Shown: positions 36,614 through 48,382, counted from the first letter of the stretch. The stretch: DNA of 64,000 nucleotides from Gentiana macrophylla (GCA_026214975.1 JAOBSW010000910.1:1-64000); one strand, 5' to 3'. Numbers and translations: made by a program. The notes: generated from the sequence alone by a model not told the origin.

Positions 36614-37216
36614 TCACACTTCTCCTTCGTCTTGTGTATACTTCATGGAATTCATCACACTGAACACTACTTTGTCCTTATTCACTCTCACAATCAGCTC
36701 ACCCTTATGAACATCTATCAATGTCTTACTTGTCGCTAGGAATGGTCTTCCTAGGATTAGTGGAACCTCGTGGTTAGCTTCCATATCTAGAACCACAAAG
36801 TCTACGGGGAATACAAACTTATCAACTTTTACCAGAACATCATCCACCACCCCACAAGGTTGCTTCATAGATCTATCAGCCAACTGAAGGGGTATAGATG
36901 TTTCATTTAATTCTTTCATGCCTAACTTATGAAAGATGGAGAGTGACATTAGACTGACACTGGCTCCAAGATCATACAATGCTTTGTTTAGGCACTCTCC
37001 TCCAATTGTGCAAGGTATGAGGAAGCTCCCAAGATCTTTACACTTAGGAGGCAGTTTGCATTGCAAAACTGCTGAGCATTCCTCGTTTAGGAAAATTGTC
37101 TCAAGGTCCAATAATTTCCTCTTGGTGGAGATTGCTTCTTTCATGAATTTTACATACTCTGGCATTCCGACCAGAGCTTCTACCAAAGGTATATTCACTT
37201 GCAACTTCTTAAACAT
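36614..37216 (-). pseudogene. Athila-like aspartic protease region
   Basis: A 200-codon open frame. The N-terminal half is the end of Gag or a linker (VGMPEYVKFMKEAI, then CSAVLQCKLPPKCKDLGSF). The protease core has ALYDLGASVSLM near residue 82, where the usual DTG/DSG active site reads DLG, as is common in Athila/Tat proteases. The flap follows, and then PLILGRPFLATSKTLIDV near residue 153, the ILGRPFL signature of retrotransposon proteases. It would cut the Gag-Pol polyprotein. This is the longest intact segment of the element. Confidence 0.85.
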
Positions 37217-37415
37217 TTCTATGAACTTTTTATAACGAGCATCATCATTATTCGGTTTATATTTCCTAGGGGGATAGGGTAAAGTAGTAGGACTAAATAG
37301 TTACAGTTCATGAAGACTTACCTGCTGCCTGTTGATGCTCCGCCTGCGTCCGCTATATTTTCAGACTCCCGGTTTATCGAGATAGTGTCCCGGTTTACCC
37401 GCCCCCCTTTTTCTC

Positions 37416-38805
37416 CTAATTGCGCACACGTCCCTCACTGATCGCTTCGATTCTTCTGGACGGTTGGTATAACTGGTCCAGCAGCCTTCTTTCGCTTCTA
37501 GTCATGATTACATTCACGTCCTTTGGATTCTTCTCAGTGTTTCTTGGCAATCCCCTTAGAGGACGGACTGACACAAGTTCTGCGATCTGCCCCACTTGGT
37601 GTGATAGATTCTGCAATAAGGTTTCCTGATTGGTCAGTCTTGTATCATTATTCTGACAATATGCGGTGAATTTTGTATTCAGCTCAGTCATAGATTCAGT
37701 AAGTTGATTGACCGTGTCGGTCACAGTTGAGCTCATTTTATCCATGGCTGCTTCCAAACCACGACTTGTTAAATTGAGGCATGAATCCACCGGTTTGTCT
37801 CGGTCTCTCTCCACTGTAGAATCACTTTTTGAAAACCCCGGTAGGGGTCACTCGAATAAAACCAGGATGGTCATGAGAACCTGGCGATATCCGCCCCATA
37901 AGGATTTCCTTGCCTCCCTATATAGTTCACATCTTCGGTGTTGGTTGCTTCGATCTCTTGTACTTTCTCAACCTTGGCAATGCGATCTTGCATGCCATTT
38001 ATCTTCTCATTCATTGCCATTAGCTGGTATAAGATCTTTTGAGAAGTATCTTCTCCAAATACGCCTTCAGCTACTTTGGCGGCCTCAATTTGATGCGTTC
38101 CCTATTGGCTTGTTAGTGCTATTTGCTCCAGTTTTTCTTCGGCTTCTTCAGGTGATAGCAATGCAAAACATCCATTGCTTGATGCATCAACTCTCATTTG
38201 CTCACTTGGGTGTAATCCGTGATAAAAACTTTGAATTCGTACGGGCAAAGTGATATCGTGGTGAGGGCATCTCCTCTGTGCTTCCTTAAATCTTTCCCAA
38301 GCTTTTTCGAAAGTTTCAGTGGGTTTTTGCTTGAAATTCATAATGTCTTGTCTCATCTATAGTGACTTCCTAGTTGGGCAGTACTTATTCATAAACTTCT
38401 GCAGCAGATCGGTCTAAGTTTGGATCGATCCTGGTGCTAGAGACAATAACCACATCTTTGCTTTGTCCTTCAAAGTGAATGGAAACAACTTTAGCTTAAT
38501 GTTATCTTCAGGCACTCCTGCTGGCTTGACTATTCTGACTATCTCCAAGAAGTTGGTGCATGTACACTAGGATCTTCGTTCGGTACCCCATCAAAGGTAG
38601 TGTAATTAATCACCATCTGTATCACATTTTGCTTTGGATGAAAGATCTCAGCCGCATCCTCTGGCTGAACAATTGCTGGCAAAAACTGCTCAATCGTCGG
38701 GATTACATAACTCAGAGTTCTTCTATCTCCGCTTGTACCAAAACTCCTGCTCCATTTTGTCCATTTTGTCCGTTTCTGCGCCATGTTGATTTCTGTATCT
38801 TCCAA
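37416..38805 (-). pseudogene. Athila-like gag, broken into three frames
   Basis: Gag forms the particle that packages element RNA. The first piece (38805-38539) includes MVINYTTFDGVPNEDPSVH, like the start of the retrotransposon Gag domain. The middle (38356-38102) reads TFEKAWERFKEAQRRCPHH, the core of that domain. The last (37814-37416) has a coiled region, NLSHQVGQIAELVSVRPLRG and LPRNTEKNPK, the usual C-terminal part of Athila Gag. No zinc knuckle was seen. Frameshifts separate the pieces. Spacing of the parts is as expected for one gag gene of about 1.4 kb. Confidence 0.8.
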
Positions 38806-39289
38806 ATGTGGAATCTCTTCTTCTCTCTCACCGTGATCTCCTTCATTCGTACTTACGTCGTCCGTCAGCCTAACAGATCTCTCTCAAGTTTCCATTCTCT
38901 TTCGTCTAGCAAACTTTTTGATCTCTAGTATGAATCTCTCGAGTTTGGCTGCTGAACTTCATGTAGCGTACTACAAGACACAAAAAGAAAAAAAATAAAA
39001 AGTTAGTGACTTGCCTCGGTGGATGTTACACACGCGCGCGCGAGACTCAAAAATCTGACATAATCTTCATCGACTCGACGCCGAATCGAGCAGAACCGAT
39101 TCTGCCGAACCTGAGGCCCTCGGTTTACCATGGTATACCCCCGGTAAACCGGATGCAGTTTTTTTCCAGAATTTAATAGAACTGACTCTATCCGACTTTA
39201 GTATAAACAGTCTATAAAAAAGACTCAATTAAACAGACTCAAATATATACAAACACTCAATCTCAAATAAAAAGTATTCTTGACAGGAG
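38806..39289 (-). other. 5' leader of the Athila-like element
   Basis: Lies between primer binding site and gag. No gene. It contains the inverted pair CGGTTTACC (39121-39129) and GGTAAACCG (39143-39151). Confidence 0.5.
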
Positions 39290-39307
39290 TCCCCGGCAAT
39301 GGTGCCA
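39290..39307 (-). other. Primer binding site of the Athila-like element
   Basis: The minus strand reads TGGCACCATTGCCGGGGA. This is the Athila-type TGGCGCCGTTGCCGGGGA site with two G-to-A changes, as expected from loss of methylated CpG/CHG cytosines. It directly follows the LTR end. Confidence 0.8.
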
Positions 39308-40640
39308 GAAAATCTTGATCGCGTGCAAAGCACTTACTAGCAATAGGACTAGGTCTATCGTAGTAGAGTACTGGCGAGTCAAGGTCGATCCCACAAAGAC
39401 TCGTAAGAACGTCAAATTATCAAGATTGAGCTTGTCATAATTAACGGTCTACGACCAACTAAAATATAGACAATAGTAAATTGGTCACACACACTAACAA
39501 TATTATGCTAGCTCACACAGATGTAAACAAGAGTTTCTAATGTATTAGCTCAATTATGAGTAATTAGTTATTTTCCCCACATATGCAATAGCCCTCCCTA
39601 TTGGTAAATTTTAATTCATTGTTCAGCTACGGGTACAACTCCTAACCCTATCTACTCCAACCATGGTAGTAGACAATCTATAACGAAGCTACTCTTCTTA
39701 ATTGGTCCGTAATAGCCCATATGCATAAAGAACTAGAGCTGTCAGTATTGAGCGCAAACTCATACCGCAAACCAGCCTAGACAGCTATCGACACTGATTA
39801 ACACGTTCCTAGGGTCCACCAAGATAATGTCCAAACTAACACGTCACTATTAGTACTTCATGTTAGTTTACGAAGACATGAAAATAGTTGATCAGGCTAC
39901 TAACATGTAAATTAAATCAATCGATCAACGTAGCCGGCGCCGATTATCATGAACTAATAATTTCCTAGGTATTCAGATCTAGCGATATAGACCATCGTAG
40001 ATCTGAATAACGCAACCACTATTTCATGATTTCTTCACCAATGAATCTATAACACATGGGGTAAAATAAACTAATTACTACATAATTAAACTAAATAAAC
40101 AATTAAAACATACTAGTCGAATAGAACAATGAGAGATCTACATCTTGGAAAAGAGAAAATCATACCTCGAAGATAAGCGTAGATCTCCTCGGATCTCTCC
40201 CTAGGTGGCAACTCCGTCTTTTCTCGACCAGAACTCACAAAATAACGAACAAAGAACATTTATTGCATAATAATTGTAAATTGTGTGGTACTTGTGTTAC
40301 ATTGAATTCTGAGGTGAGGGCTCTTATTTATAGGTACATAAACCGACTTAGAAACACATAGTTCTACCCTTCATCCAAGAATTCAGAAGATCCTGGACCC
40401 TCGGTAAGTCGGCGGTAGACCTCGGTAAACCGGGGGTATTTTCGTCATTTTTCCTCTACCGACTTAGTTTGGAATGTTCTGGAATACCCTCGGCCCAATC
40501 CTTTCGATCAGCCCACTCCAGATTCGTCCATGATTCTCAGCCCAATATTTCGTATCCTGAAAATAATCAAATTGCACGAAATAATATCGAAATAGGGAAA
40601 ATAAACGTTAAGTGCAACTTTCTCGACTGGTGAACCCGAC
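39308..40640 (-). mobile_element. 5' LTR of the Athila-like element
   Basis: The inner edge is set by the primer binding site; the outer edge is only approximate. The minus strand near the inner edge reads 'gtgggatcgaccttgactcg', common just before Athila primer sites. A TATA box lies at 40332-40325. Motifs CGGTAAACCG and CGGTAAGTCG occur near 40400-40450. Confidence 0.65.
40325..40332 (-). promoter_or_regulatory. TATA box in the Athila-like LTR
   Basis: The minus strand reads TATAAATA, followed by AGAGCCC, about 1 kb before the LTR inner end. Confidence 0.55.
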
Positions 40641-41823
40641 ATACGATATTCAACTCAATTGGTTCATATTTATAGGTCGAAACAACTATTTTTAGCTCGT
40701 AATGGACTGAATTTTGATGCCATAGGATAGACTATTTTATTTGTCATCAATACGTCGTAAATATCTCCACTAATCGAGGTCTATCGTAAATGCAATGCGG
40801 TCGAGCATGACTTGAAGGGTTATAATGCTCGGCTAGGGTTCGGGGCTAACGAAAGGATATTTACGATAAAAATAGAAAGAGACGGTGCGAAAGTGTTTCA
40901 ACCGAGACATATATACAAAACTCGGTTATCAACTTCGTCTTCGGTCCTTCCGATTATATACAATTTCAGAGTCCAAACCCTAATTTCAACTTCAACTTTT
41001 TTTATCTACTCAACAATACTATAGTACAGTAGTCCATTTTTGGACTTATAACAAACTATAAATACATACACTCTATTTTTGTGTTTTTTTCTTTCTTTTT
41101 TTGGATAAAAGATAGATACAGAAACAAGAATAGATACTATACATCAAAATTTTGATCAAAATCCATATCCGATTTATTGTTACAATCCTCTTTTCGAATA
41201 ACCCGTGAATCACAAAACCACATCTTAATCACGCCTCAACAACACCTCGCAACATTATAAAAATTTGCGGAACTAACAAGCTCAATTGCAAGGTAGTCAA
41301 TGATACGTAGACCGAAATAGAGTTTGGGGCATCAAAATTTACGGGTTAGTAACACGAAAGGATAGTTCGAGTGGCGGTCTTATCACCCTATATTAGGCTA
41401 AGAGGGGTAACTATGGATTAAATGCTAGGGTGGCATTTGGCTCTGATCGGGTCAAAATAAATGCCAAAACCGTCATCCCGCATTTCTAACAACGTTGACC
41501 TATCTATTTCGTCTCAAAGTTACTAATATAAGTTCTAGGTAGCTTTGGTCATCGACAACTATAATCGTTCACTAGTCGAGTAATTATGACGTCGAAGCTA
41601 TTATGTGAAATTATTTGAATATTCAACACAAGATCGAAACTACAAAGTAGAATGCATTCAAGTAATTAACACATGTCAATCTATGGAATACGAAGGCTCG
41701 TAACACAATAAACACTATCAAAACATTAAAAATTTGAAAAAGTAGCTCGAAATTTCAGTAAAAGACGATTAAAAACTAAAGCACGACTCGTTAAAACATT
41801 AAACCAGAAAAATTGGCTAACTA
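40641..41823. other. Unassigned, possibly a 3' LTR remnant
   Basis: No gene recognised. It lies just beyond the polypurine tract of the next minus-strand element, so a 3' LTR would be expected here, but I see no match to that element's 5' LTR at 44209-45750. Confidence 0.3.
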
Positions 41824-41838
41824 GCCCCCACCCCTACT
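41824..41838 (-). other. Polypurine tract
   Basis: The minus strand reads AGTAGGGGTGGGGGC after 'acatcgagggcgatgttc', a pairing often seen next to Gypsy 3' LTRs. Confidence 0.5.
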
Positions 41839-42403
41839 TTAAAAAATGAACATCGCCCTCGATGTTTAAATTAAATGAAAACATAGAGAATGAAAGGCTT
41901 AGCTTAAATATAGAAATGGTGAAATTTCGGCATGTGGCATCCGTAAAACAAACTCCCAGAATACTTATACTTATATAATATACAAAACCAACACCAAAGG
42001 TTTACCAGTATGGAGTATAGGAATGTGTAATTTGGGATGCCATATAAATAGAGTAGAAAGTAAGGCCGGAAACATATGCAAAAAATGCGAAAGCTTGGAT
42101 TTTCAAAACCTTTTATCTAATATAATATCATTGCTAGATTAGGAGTTTATTTACATAAACTAAAATCCAGTTGCAGCAAACTAAAGGTCATATGATTAAA
42201 TACGAAGATGCATTATATATGTAGGCACAGATTGGAATAAGCTAACAAACATATGTTACATAACACAAACAGATTGGAGACTTAGAGTGCTAGTTCTGCA
42301 AATTTCCAGATTTGGAAAATTAAAACAGCCAGCTTAATTTTATAGCATACATATGTATATAGTGAACTCCATAATCAAATATACCAATAGCCACACTTCA
42401 TTT

Positions 42404-42908
42404 TGTAACGCCCCCAGACCCCGGGCCTGATAGCGCTAAATGAGTCATAAATGGTCAGGTCAACTGCTTAGACCGTCGTCCACGCTTGGTCTAAAAGGGC
42501 TAACCCGAGTTGACAAGACCTTGTCTCACACTTATATGGGGGTGATAAGGACTTCATTTTACCGATGTGGGACTTTACATAAGGGATTGGTGTCCTCGCC
42601 AGGACGGCCAAGACTTGTCCCAGTGGACTTGTCCAAGTTCGTCCCTACCATAGAATTCTAGTGGCGGCCCCCACCGCCGCTCACGGTGTGGAAATTAGTT
42701 CCGTATGATAGTCGGCTCTGATACCATTCTGTAATGCCCTCAGACCCCGGGCCTGATAGCGCTAAATGAGTCATAAATGGTCCGGTCAACGGCTTAAACC
42801 GCCATTCTTGCTTGGTCTAAAAGGGCTAACCCGAGTTGACAAATCATTTATCTCTCACACTTATATGGGGGTGAGCAGGACTTTATTTTACCGATGTGGG
42901 ACTTTACA
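42404..42908 (-). mobile_element. TRIM (miniature LTR element)
   Basis: Two direct repeats of 176 and 179 bp (42404-42579 and 42730-42908) enclose 150 bp. On the minus strand each begins TGTAAAGTCCCACATCGG and ends CGTTACA or CATTACA. TGGTATCAGAGC, a perfect initiator Met tRNA primer site, lies at 42726-42715, three bases past the 5' LTR. There is no coding capacity, as defines a terminal-repeat retrotransposon in miniature. The flanks (CATTT, ATATT) do not give a clean target duplication. Confidence 0.9.
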
Positions 42909-43652
42909 ATATTTATAGCAACTGTACTATATAAAAATTTCAAAATTGCAGACAGCAGGGGCTAAGCAGAGTAAGTTAATATAACGTTAAATAGATAATT
43001 ATGCATCATACAAACCAAAACGTGACTGTTACGGTCATTTACAGACGAGATACTTACAAAGTGCGGCCTAAACGTGGCCTAAGAACAGTCCAAAATGAGG
43101 CCTACTATGGCCAATATTAACCGATAAAAGTTAAACAAAGTGGTGAAAATGAAACGACCGAAAATAAAAGTAGCAAAGTATTCATAATACAAACTAAAGA
43201 AATATAGTGAAACACAAGGGGAAAGAAAAGAAATAAATTGACATTATGAGTTTAGAGTCCTCAGCTCAACTTTCTACCCTGAACTATGTCAAGGATAGCT
43301 ATACCAAAACAGAGCAAACCGTTGCTTCTCCCTACCAAAATCGTAGGAATTGAGCACCCCCTGAAAATGAAATACGAGAAATATGGGGCTCAATCCCCAC
43401 CACCACGATTGGTTCGATGAATTCATTGCACAAAACAACGAATTCACTTCCCCGAACTAAAACATATAACAACCAATAACGACTCTAGCACCAAGTAATA
43501 ACAAGTAGGCTCAATATTCACAATGAACTCAATAGGGTGCACCCCTACATTTATAGAACTAGGGCTAAACAAAGACGGATTATGTGATTCAATAGATACA
43601 AAAGTCTTACCATCCTCGTAGCATTCATCGGGGTGACTTCAATCATACTTTC
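42909..43652. other. No gene seen
   Basis: Non-coding body of the small Gypsy-type element between its gag-like frame and the TRIM. Confidence 0.5.
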
Positions 43653-44017
43653 TCATGCTCTCCTCTCAGCCTCATCCCTCTCGATCATTTGCTCTACTTG
43701 ATGCTCTAAGTTTCGTATCGCAGCTTGCATTGTTGTCATATCATTACGACATTCTTTGATATGATCTTGGACCAATTTACTCAACGGTTCAACCGTTTGC
43801 TCAAGCGGCACCTGTAGCTCTGTTAAGGTCTCTGATTCCGGAAATGGAGAAGTATCGAGTTGTTGATCAAAGTAACTTGAGACATTATCCCACTCATTTC
43901 CGTATGATATGGTGTAAGGATTGAACTGGTAATAGGGTTGTGTTCCGTAACCCAAAACAACTTAGTTGTAGCCTCCGAATGTGTAAGGAAATAGCCATAA
44001 TTTCCGTAAGGGTTCAT
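43653..44017 (-). pseudogene. Short gag-like reading frame
   Basis: The minus strand opens MNPYGNYGY 175 bases after the primer binding site. A frameshift near 43950 moves it into the next frame (MGYGTQPYYQFNPY), which ends in a heptad-like segment (RNLEHQVEQMIERDEAERR) and a stop. The total is about 120 residues. A Tyr/Gly-rich start followed by a coiled coil is unlike full Gag, and I do not recognise a named family. Its place right after the primer site suggests a reduced Gag used by a non-autonomous element; that is inference. Confidence 0.5.
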
Positions 44018-44191
44018 TATCTGCAAATCAGGGAAACAAGACGAACACAATCACAGTATAGTCACTACCACTACCGAAATAAATAGTGTGACACTTCAAC
44101 AACAACAAATAAAACCAGCTATACAAAGAAAACAAATAAGAAAAACGACCTAATCCTATGAACTTAACTAACTCATAGATATCAACCGGAA

Positions 44192-44208
44192 TCCCCGGCA
44201 ACGGCGCC
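44192..44208 (-). other. Primer binding site, Athila type
   Basis: The minus strand reads GGCGCCGTTGCCGGGGA, directly after an LTR end TTTTCA. Confidence 0.8.
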
Positions 44209-45750
44209 TGAAAACTTGATGGCCGTTTTACAGTAAGCCAACTCTAACCAACAGGGTACCGAGTTGGTTGTACTATAAATGGCGAGCAAGGTCGTATCCT
44301 ACAGGGAATCTGGTTAAGTATCAAAATCGGTATAATTCCTAGTTTAGGCCAACACAACTACTGAAGACGGTGATTTGTCAGATCACTGGTTTTACAAACT
44401 ACTATACATAAAATAAAAGAGTTTAAACTATGAAAAAAGAGATAGCCGAGTTATGATCCAATCTAATAGTTATCAAATGCTAGCTAAATCCGGAAGTGTT
44501 TTTGACTTACCTAAACGTTCTCGATGTCACTCGAAGGGTGTCGTTTTCTAATTCCTAGAATAGACATTATTTCAATAATCTACCCTCCAATGTCAGGTTC
44601 AGCAGTCCGCGGATTAATTTGACCTAACACGGTCTACGATCAATGAAACGCTCAACAAGTTGATACAAACGTCACACATGAAACCAAATCTAAACAACTC
44701 AGTCGGTTTTACTAGGTGATTCTAGAACCCCGGTTCCCGTATCCTCTCGCAAAATACATGTATAAAGACGATACGTGTAATACGATTATCGAGTCACGAA
44801 TTCAATAAACATGATTAAGTATAAGTTCTAGAACTACTGTAATATCAAGAATCAACAATCACAACATTTAGAACACCTCAAGAACGAACTAGGATTCGAT
44901 TTCAAAGATTATCACATAACTCGGCTATATAGCGATTAGCTACTCATTATACTAAGAAAACAACAAGAACTCATTGAAGAACATAAACATACAATCAACA
45001 GAAAGGTAAAGAAGGTACCTTTATTGACAATAAAGCTAGAAAATCCAACAAGAAGAAAACCGAAAGTAGTTTACAAAATCAACTCCAGAATCCCGTAATT
45101 AAGATCGATACAAGCTTGACTCTACAAAAGATATGTTAAGATTAGCTTACAAACTACTCTAATGGTTATTGGAAGGTGGAAAGGTGTATTTACAGAGTTT
45201 TGGGTCGAAAAGGATGAAGATATGGATGAAAATCCACTCAAAATGCATTTTATAGTGGGTTGTGCAAGTGGACCATCGGCCTGTAGGCGCCGGCCTGTAA
45301 TTCATAGGTCGTGGCCTGTGACAGGCAGCAGATTCCTTAGCTCCCAGCATCTTGTAGACCGTGGCCTACAGTTTATAGGGGCCGGCCTATGAACATAGTC
45401 GATTTGGGACACTCTCTGTTGTTCATAGGCTATGGCCTATGATCCATGGGCGGTGGCCAATCAAGTTTTCCTCCCAAAAGTGGATTTTTCACCATTCCGA
45501 AGCTCCGAAACGCATTTTCCGGGTATCTCATACACCTAGTTCCTGAAAAACACCAAAAACGACAACACACATAACCCCTACGGGATAGTAGGGTGACCGA
45601 GAGTACAATAAATACATCGAAAAATATTGAGAATCCCGGATTATATGTCCGGATCTCGTAAACATCGAAACGGTGCAATATGTGTCAAAACCAAGCCAAA
45701 AGTGTCCGGAATCAAGTAAAACGAGTCAAAACGGGGTATAAAACACGTAG
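44209..45750 (-). mobile_element. 5' LTR of the small Gypsy-type element
   Basis: Inner edge is set by the primer site; outer edge is approximate. A TATA box TATAAAA lies at 45253-45247 on the minus strand. The part at 45268-45460 is built of repeated GGCCTGT/GGCCTAT motifs. Confidence 0.6.
45268..45460. repeat. Repeated GGCCTRTR palindromic motif in LTR
   Basis: At least six variants of 'cggcctgtagg', 'gtggcctgtgac', 'ggccggcctatg' and 'tatggcctatgatccatggg' occur within 190 bases, several forming inverted pairs such as CATAGGC with GCCTATG. The array sits just downstream of the LTR TATA box in the minus direction's upstream side. Confidence 0.65.
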
Positions 45751-45779
45751 GAAAACAGAGTCGAGTTGACTCTCATCAG

Positions 45780-47755
45780 CGGCTCGCATGTACCGGTGAG
45801 CTTTATTGCGTACCGACGGGGATCTCAGGATCCCGCCTGGAGGGATGACATCCCTTGGTTGAGATCGTTCATGATGATATTGACCCTGATTGGTATGCCT
45901 TATGCCATGAGGGGGAGTTTCCTTTGAGCTGTAATATCTGTATGGGAAGGAGCCGAGATCGAGCCGCCGCCCGATAATTATCCATTTTTCTCGCTCTTTT
46001 AGCCGCCGGGTTGGTCTAGGTCTTGTCAAATATACGTGTTTTTGTAGCGTTAAGTCTTTGTACATTGTTGTTTCTGATTTGATTCCGTTTTGCAAACTGA
46101 TGGCTTCATATTTGTGTTGATAACATGGACATTAATGAATCATGTATTTGAAAGGATGAGGCAAACCTGGATTATGGAGGGCGGTAGAGAACATAACATG
46201 GCGGTTAGTCAGCATTTCATTCCGCCAATGTTTTTGAGTGATCCTAAAGCGACCGAGACCACCAAAGTTTGGCAAGCCAAATCGTTGAGCGAAGGAGAGG
46301 TTTGACCACTGGTGTTCGAATTCAAGAGGCGGTTCCAGGTGTGATCCGTAGTGAGGCCGTTATAGATCTTGAGAGCTTGGATGAGGCAAACTTTGATGCC
46401 TCTAAAGTGAAGAGGTAGAGGAATGATGATGACGCGGGTATATCCGCTGCTTCTAAAGGATCTGTGGTCAGGAGTTCTTGGCGGGTCCAACTGCTCAATC
46501 GTCGGCACAGGCTGAGTCATAAACTTTTCAAAGGCAACGTTGGAAAGAGCCTTCTACTGAGACTGCAGAGGAGGTGGATCAGGACTTAGGGGTTGATCCA
46601 CCTGAGGGAGGTGTACATGCTGAGAGCCTGGTCTCTTACCCACCTTCCGAGGAGGGGCTTGGTGGCGGAGAGAAAATTTAGGCAGCCCGAGACTCAGAAA
46701 GAGGGAATGGTTGTAGCGGCTTCAATTAACGAGGTTACTTATTTGCGAAATCTTGATATGACTGTTCTTGATGGGGCGACAATAGTGGTGGGTGCTGGTG
46801 TAGCTTGTCGGATCACATTGGCAGATCAAACCAGGAATTTTTCTGGCTCATCCTGAAGATATCTTTGGGTTAGTTGGCGTAGTGTCTATCATGGTAATCT
46901 TCTCCCATCCTCTTTTTAGCGTTTTCTACCTTTCCTTTTGCCAGTGTACTCTGGCGACCTAATTTATTTCCATTTTTAGTTGGTGACAGGGGAGAGGCGA
47001 GTCGTCTTGGCCCGCTGGAAACTCTAGCAGAGCTACAGAGCCAAGGAGCAAGAAGTCAAGGCTTCGGGGAGCGAGCTTGAAAGTGAAAACAAACGGGCTT
47101 CCGATGCGGAAAGAAAGGTCGACGTAGTCGTTAAGGAGGCCAACCGTGAAAGGAGCACGTTAGAGGAAAGGTGATGAGTCTGTATCGTCTTGCTGATAAG
47201 AGGGCTGGGGCTCTTGAGCTTGCCTAGGTAGAGCGAGGGTCAGCGATGTCCGCCTTGGGATCGGCCCTGGAACAACTTGCCGATGAGAAGAGACTTAAGA
47301 ATGACCTTGCCGAGAAACTAAAAAATGCAGAGGCCGAGGTCGAGGGCATGTTGCAAGAGGCCTAGACATGAGCTGTCATGGATTTCAAAGAGTCTGAGAC
47401 TTATACAGACACGTTGCTTGCTATTAAGCTAGAGGGCGATGACCGCGTCCCTACATTGCCACAACTAGTGAATTGGGCTTCTTCGATGATGTTCGATCCA
47501 AGCTTAAGGTCCTTCCATAACCTGCTTCCTTATACTGATGAGGTGTTGGGAAAATTCCAGGCAAAGTTGCGAGAGGATGGTGTCGAGACATGGGTCCCTC
47601 CTCAAGTAGAGACTGATAACTTGACCGCTTTGATAGAGGGACTAGAGGGAGGAAAGGCCCACTCAGGGATGGAAGATGGTCATTCACTTGGGGTTGCTGA
47701 CCAAGCTCTACATTCTCGTGATGAGACTGACCGGGATCCTGCCCAAAGAACATAG
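45780..47755 (+). pseudogene. Antisense coiled-coil gene in a minus-strand LTR element
   Basis: The plus strand carries a gene-like series of exons. An early part near 45870-46050 reads DIDPDWYALCHEGEFPL in one frame. A clean intron is visible at 46894-46979 (ATG|GTAATC to TTTTTAG|TTGG, 86 bp). After it comes a charged coiled-coil (KASGSELESENKRASDAERKV, then ALGSALEQLADEKRLKNDL, then EKLKNAEAEVEGML) broken by shifts and two stops. The last open frame is 47378-47755 (VMDFKESETYTDTLLAIK onward). The layout resembles plant 'putative gypsy type transposon' proteins (PF04195-like) with a C-terminal coiled coil; I infer this from architecture. It runs opposite to the LTR at 48383-49075. A similar gene lies antisense in the element at 57.7-63.5 kb. 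Confidence 0.6.
46894..46979 (+). other. Predicted intron of the antisense gene
   Basis: GT donor in ATGGTAATC, a T-rich stretch, and AG acceptor in CCATTTTTAG. The 86 bp length is typical of short plant introns. It separates two coding-like stretches. Confidence 0.5.
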
Positions 47756-48382
47756 TGGCGACCTCGTCTTTTGTTTTTTATGACTTTGCTTTGTAATCTC
47801 GTAACTTTTTTGGGCTGTGCTCTTTGGCTTTTTTCTAGTTTGGCTCGCATAACTTTTTCTTCCTTTGGTTTGACTTTGCTCAAGTATTTGTTCTATTTTC
47901 AATTCGACCTGCATTTTTGTTGAAAATTTCCAATTTTGAGTGGCGAAGTAAACTTCCGAGCGATTAGGTTGAGACGCGAAGCTAATACTGTCGAACTGTG
48001 TGTAGCATAGTGGCCTTATTGTTTGTGACAAGGTCATGGGCGCTTGAGCGAGCTTGTTTGAAATACGTGTACTGAGTTCTGTTTTCCTGCGCACCCTCAG
48101 ATCTGGGCTGAGCCCCGGATAAGCCTCCGGAGGTCTCAGAAATCGAGGGATCGGGGATGATCCTGACGAGAAGGATCCGTCCAGTGATCTGAAGGGCTTT
48201 GAAGAGCTGAATGAGGTTTCCGACAAAATCCTGTGGATATGGATGCAGGTCTGATGAAAATTTCGATGAATATCATCGTAAAACCAAAATCGGTGGTTAG
48301 ATGTTTTTGGAGATCATAGAGTGGTCGTGAGATCCGATCGAGAAAAGATGCCCAAAATCGAGTTTCTGATAACGGAGCCAAC
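47756..48382 (-). other. Leader of a minus-strand LTR element
   Basis: Between the LTR inner end and the end of the antisense gene. The minus strand reads TTGGCTCCGTTATCAG just after the LTR end ATTATCA; this stands where a primer site belongs but I cannot name the tRNA. No gene recognised. Confidence 0.4.

Larger units (their letters stand above)
32894..40640 (-). mobile_element. Athila-like Ty3/Gypsy retrotransposon, degenerate
   Basis: On the minus strand the order is LTR (about 40640-39308), primer binding site (39307-39290), gag, protease, reverse transcriptase, RNase H, integrase and polypurine tract (32909-32894). That order is Ty3/Gypsy. The protease DLGAS variant, the wording of the linker before the reverse transcriptase (LRVLREHKGAFRWTIADI) and the TGGC(G/A)CC(G/A)TTGCCGGGGA primer site point to the Athila lineage. 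All proteins are shifted or stopped, so it is not autonomous. No env-like frame was recognised between integrase and the polypurine tract. Confidence 0.85.
41824..45750 (-). mobile_element. Small Gypsy-type non-autonomous element
   Basis: On the minus strand: LTR (about 45750-44209), primer binding site (44208-44192), a short gag-like frame (44017-43653), then non-coding sequence to a polypurine tract (41838-41824). The primer site GGCGCCGTTGCCGGGGA is Athila-like. No protease, polymerase or integrase is present, so it would depend on another element. A TRIM is inserted at 42404-42908. The outer ends are uncertain. Confidence 0.6.

Noticed and set aside
40641..41823. 3' LTR of the small Gypsy-type element
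   Set aside because: In the right place but no visible match to the 5' LTR at 44209-45750, so not called.
42404..42908. Target duplication for the TRIM
   Set aside because: The flanks CATTT and ATATT do not match well enough.
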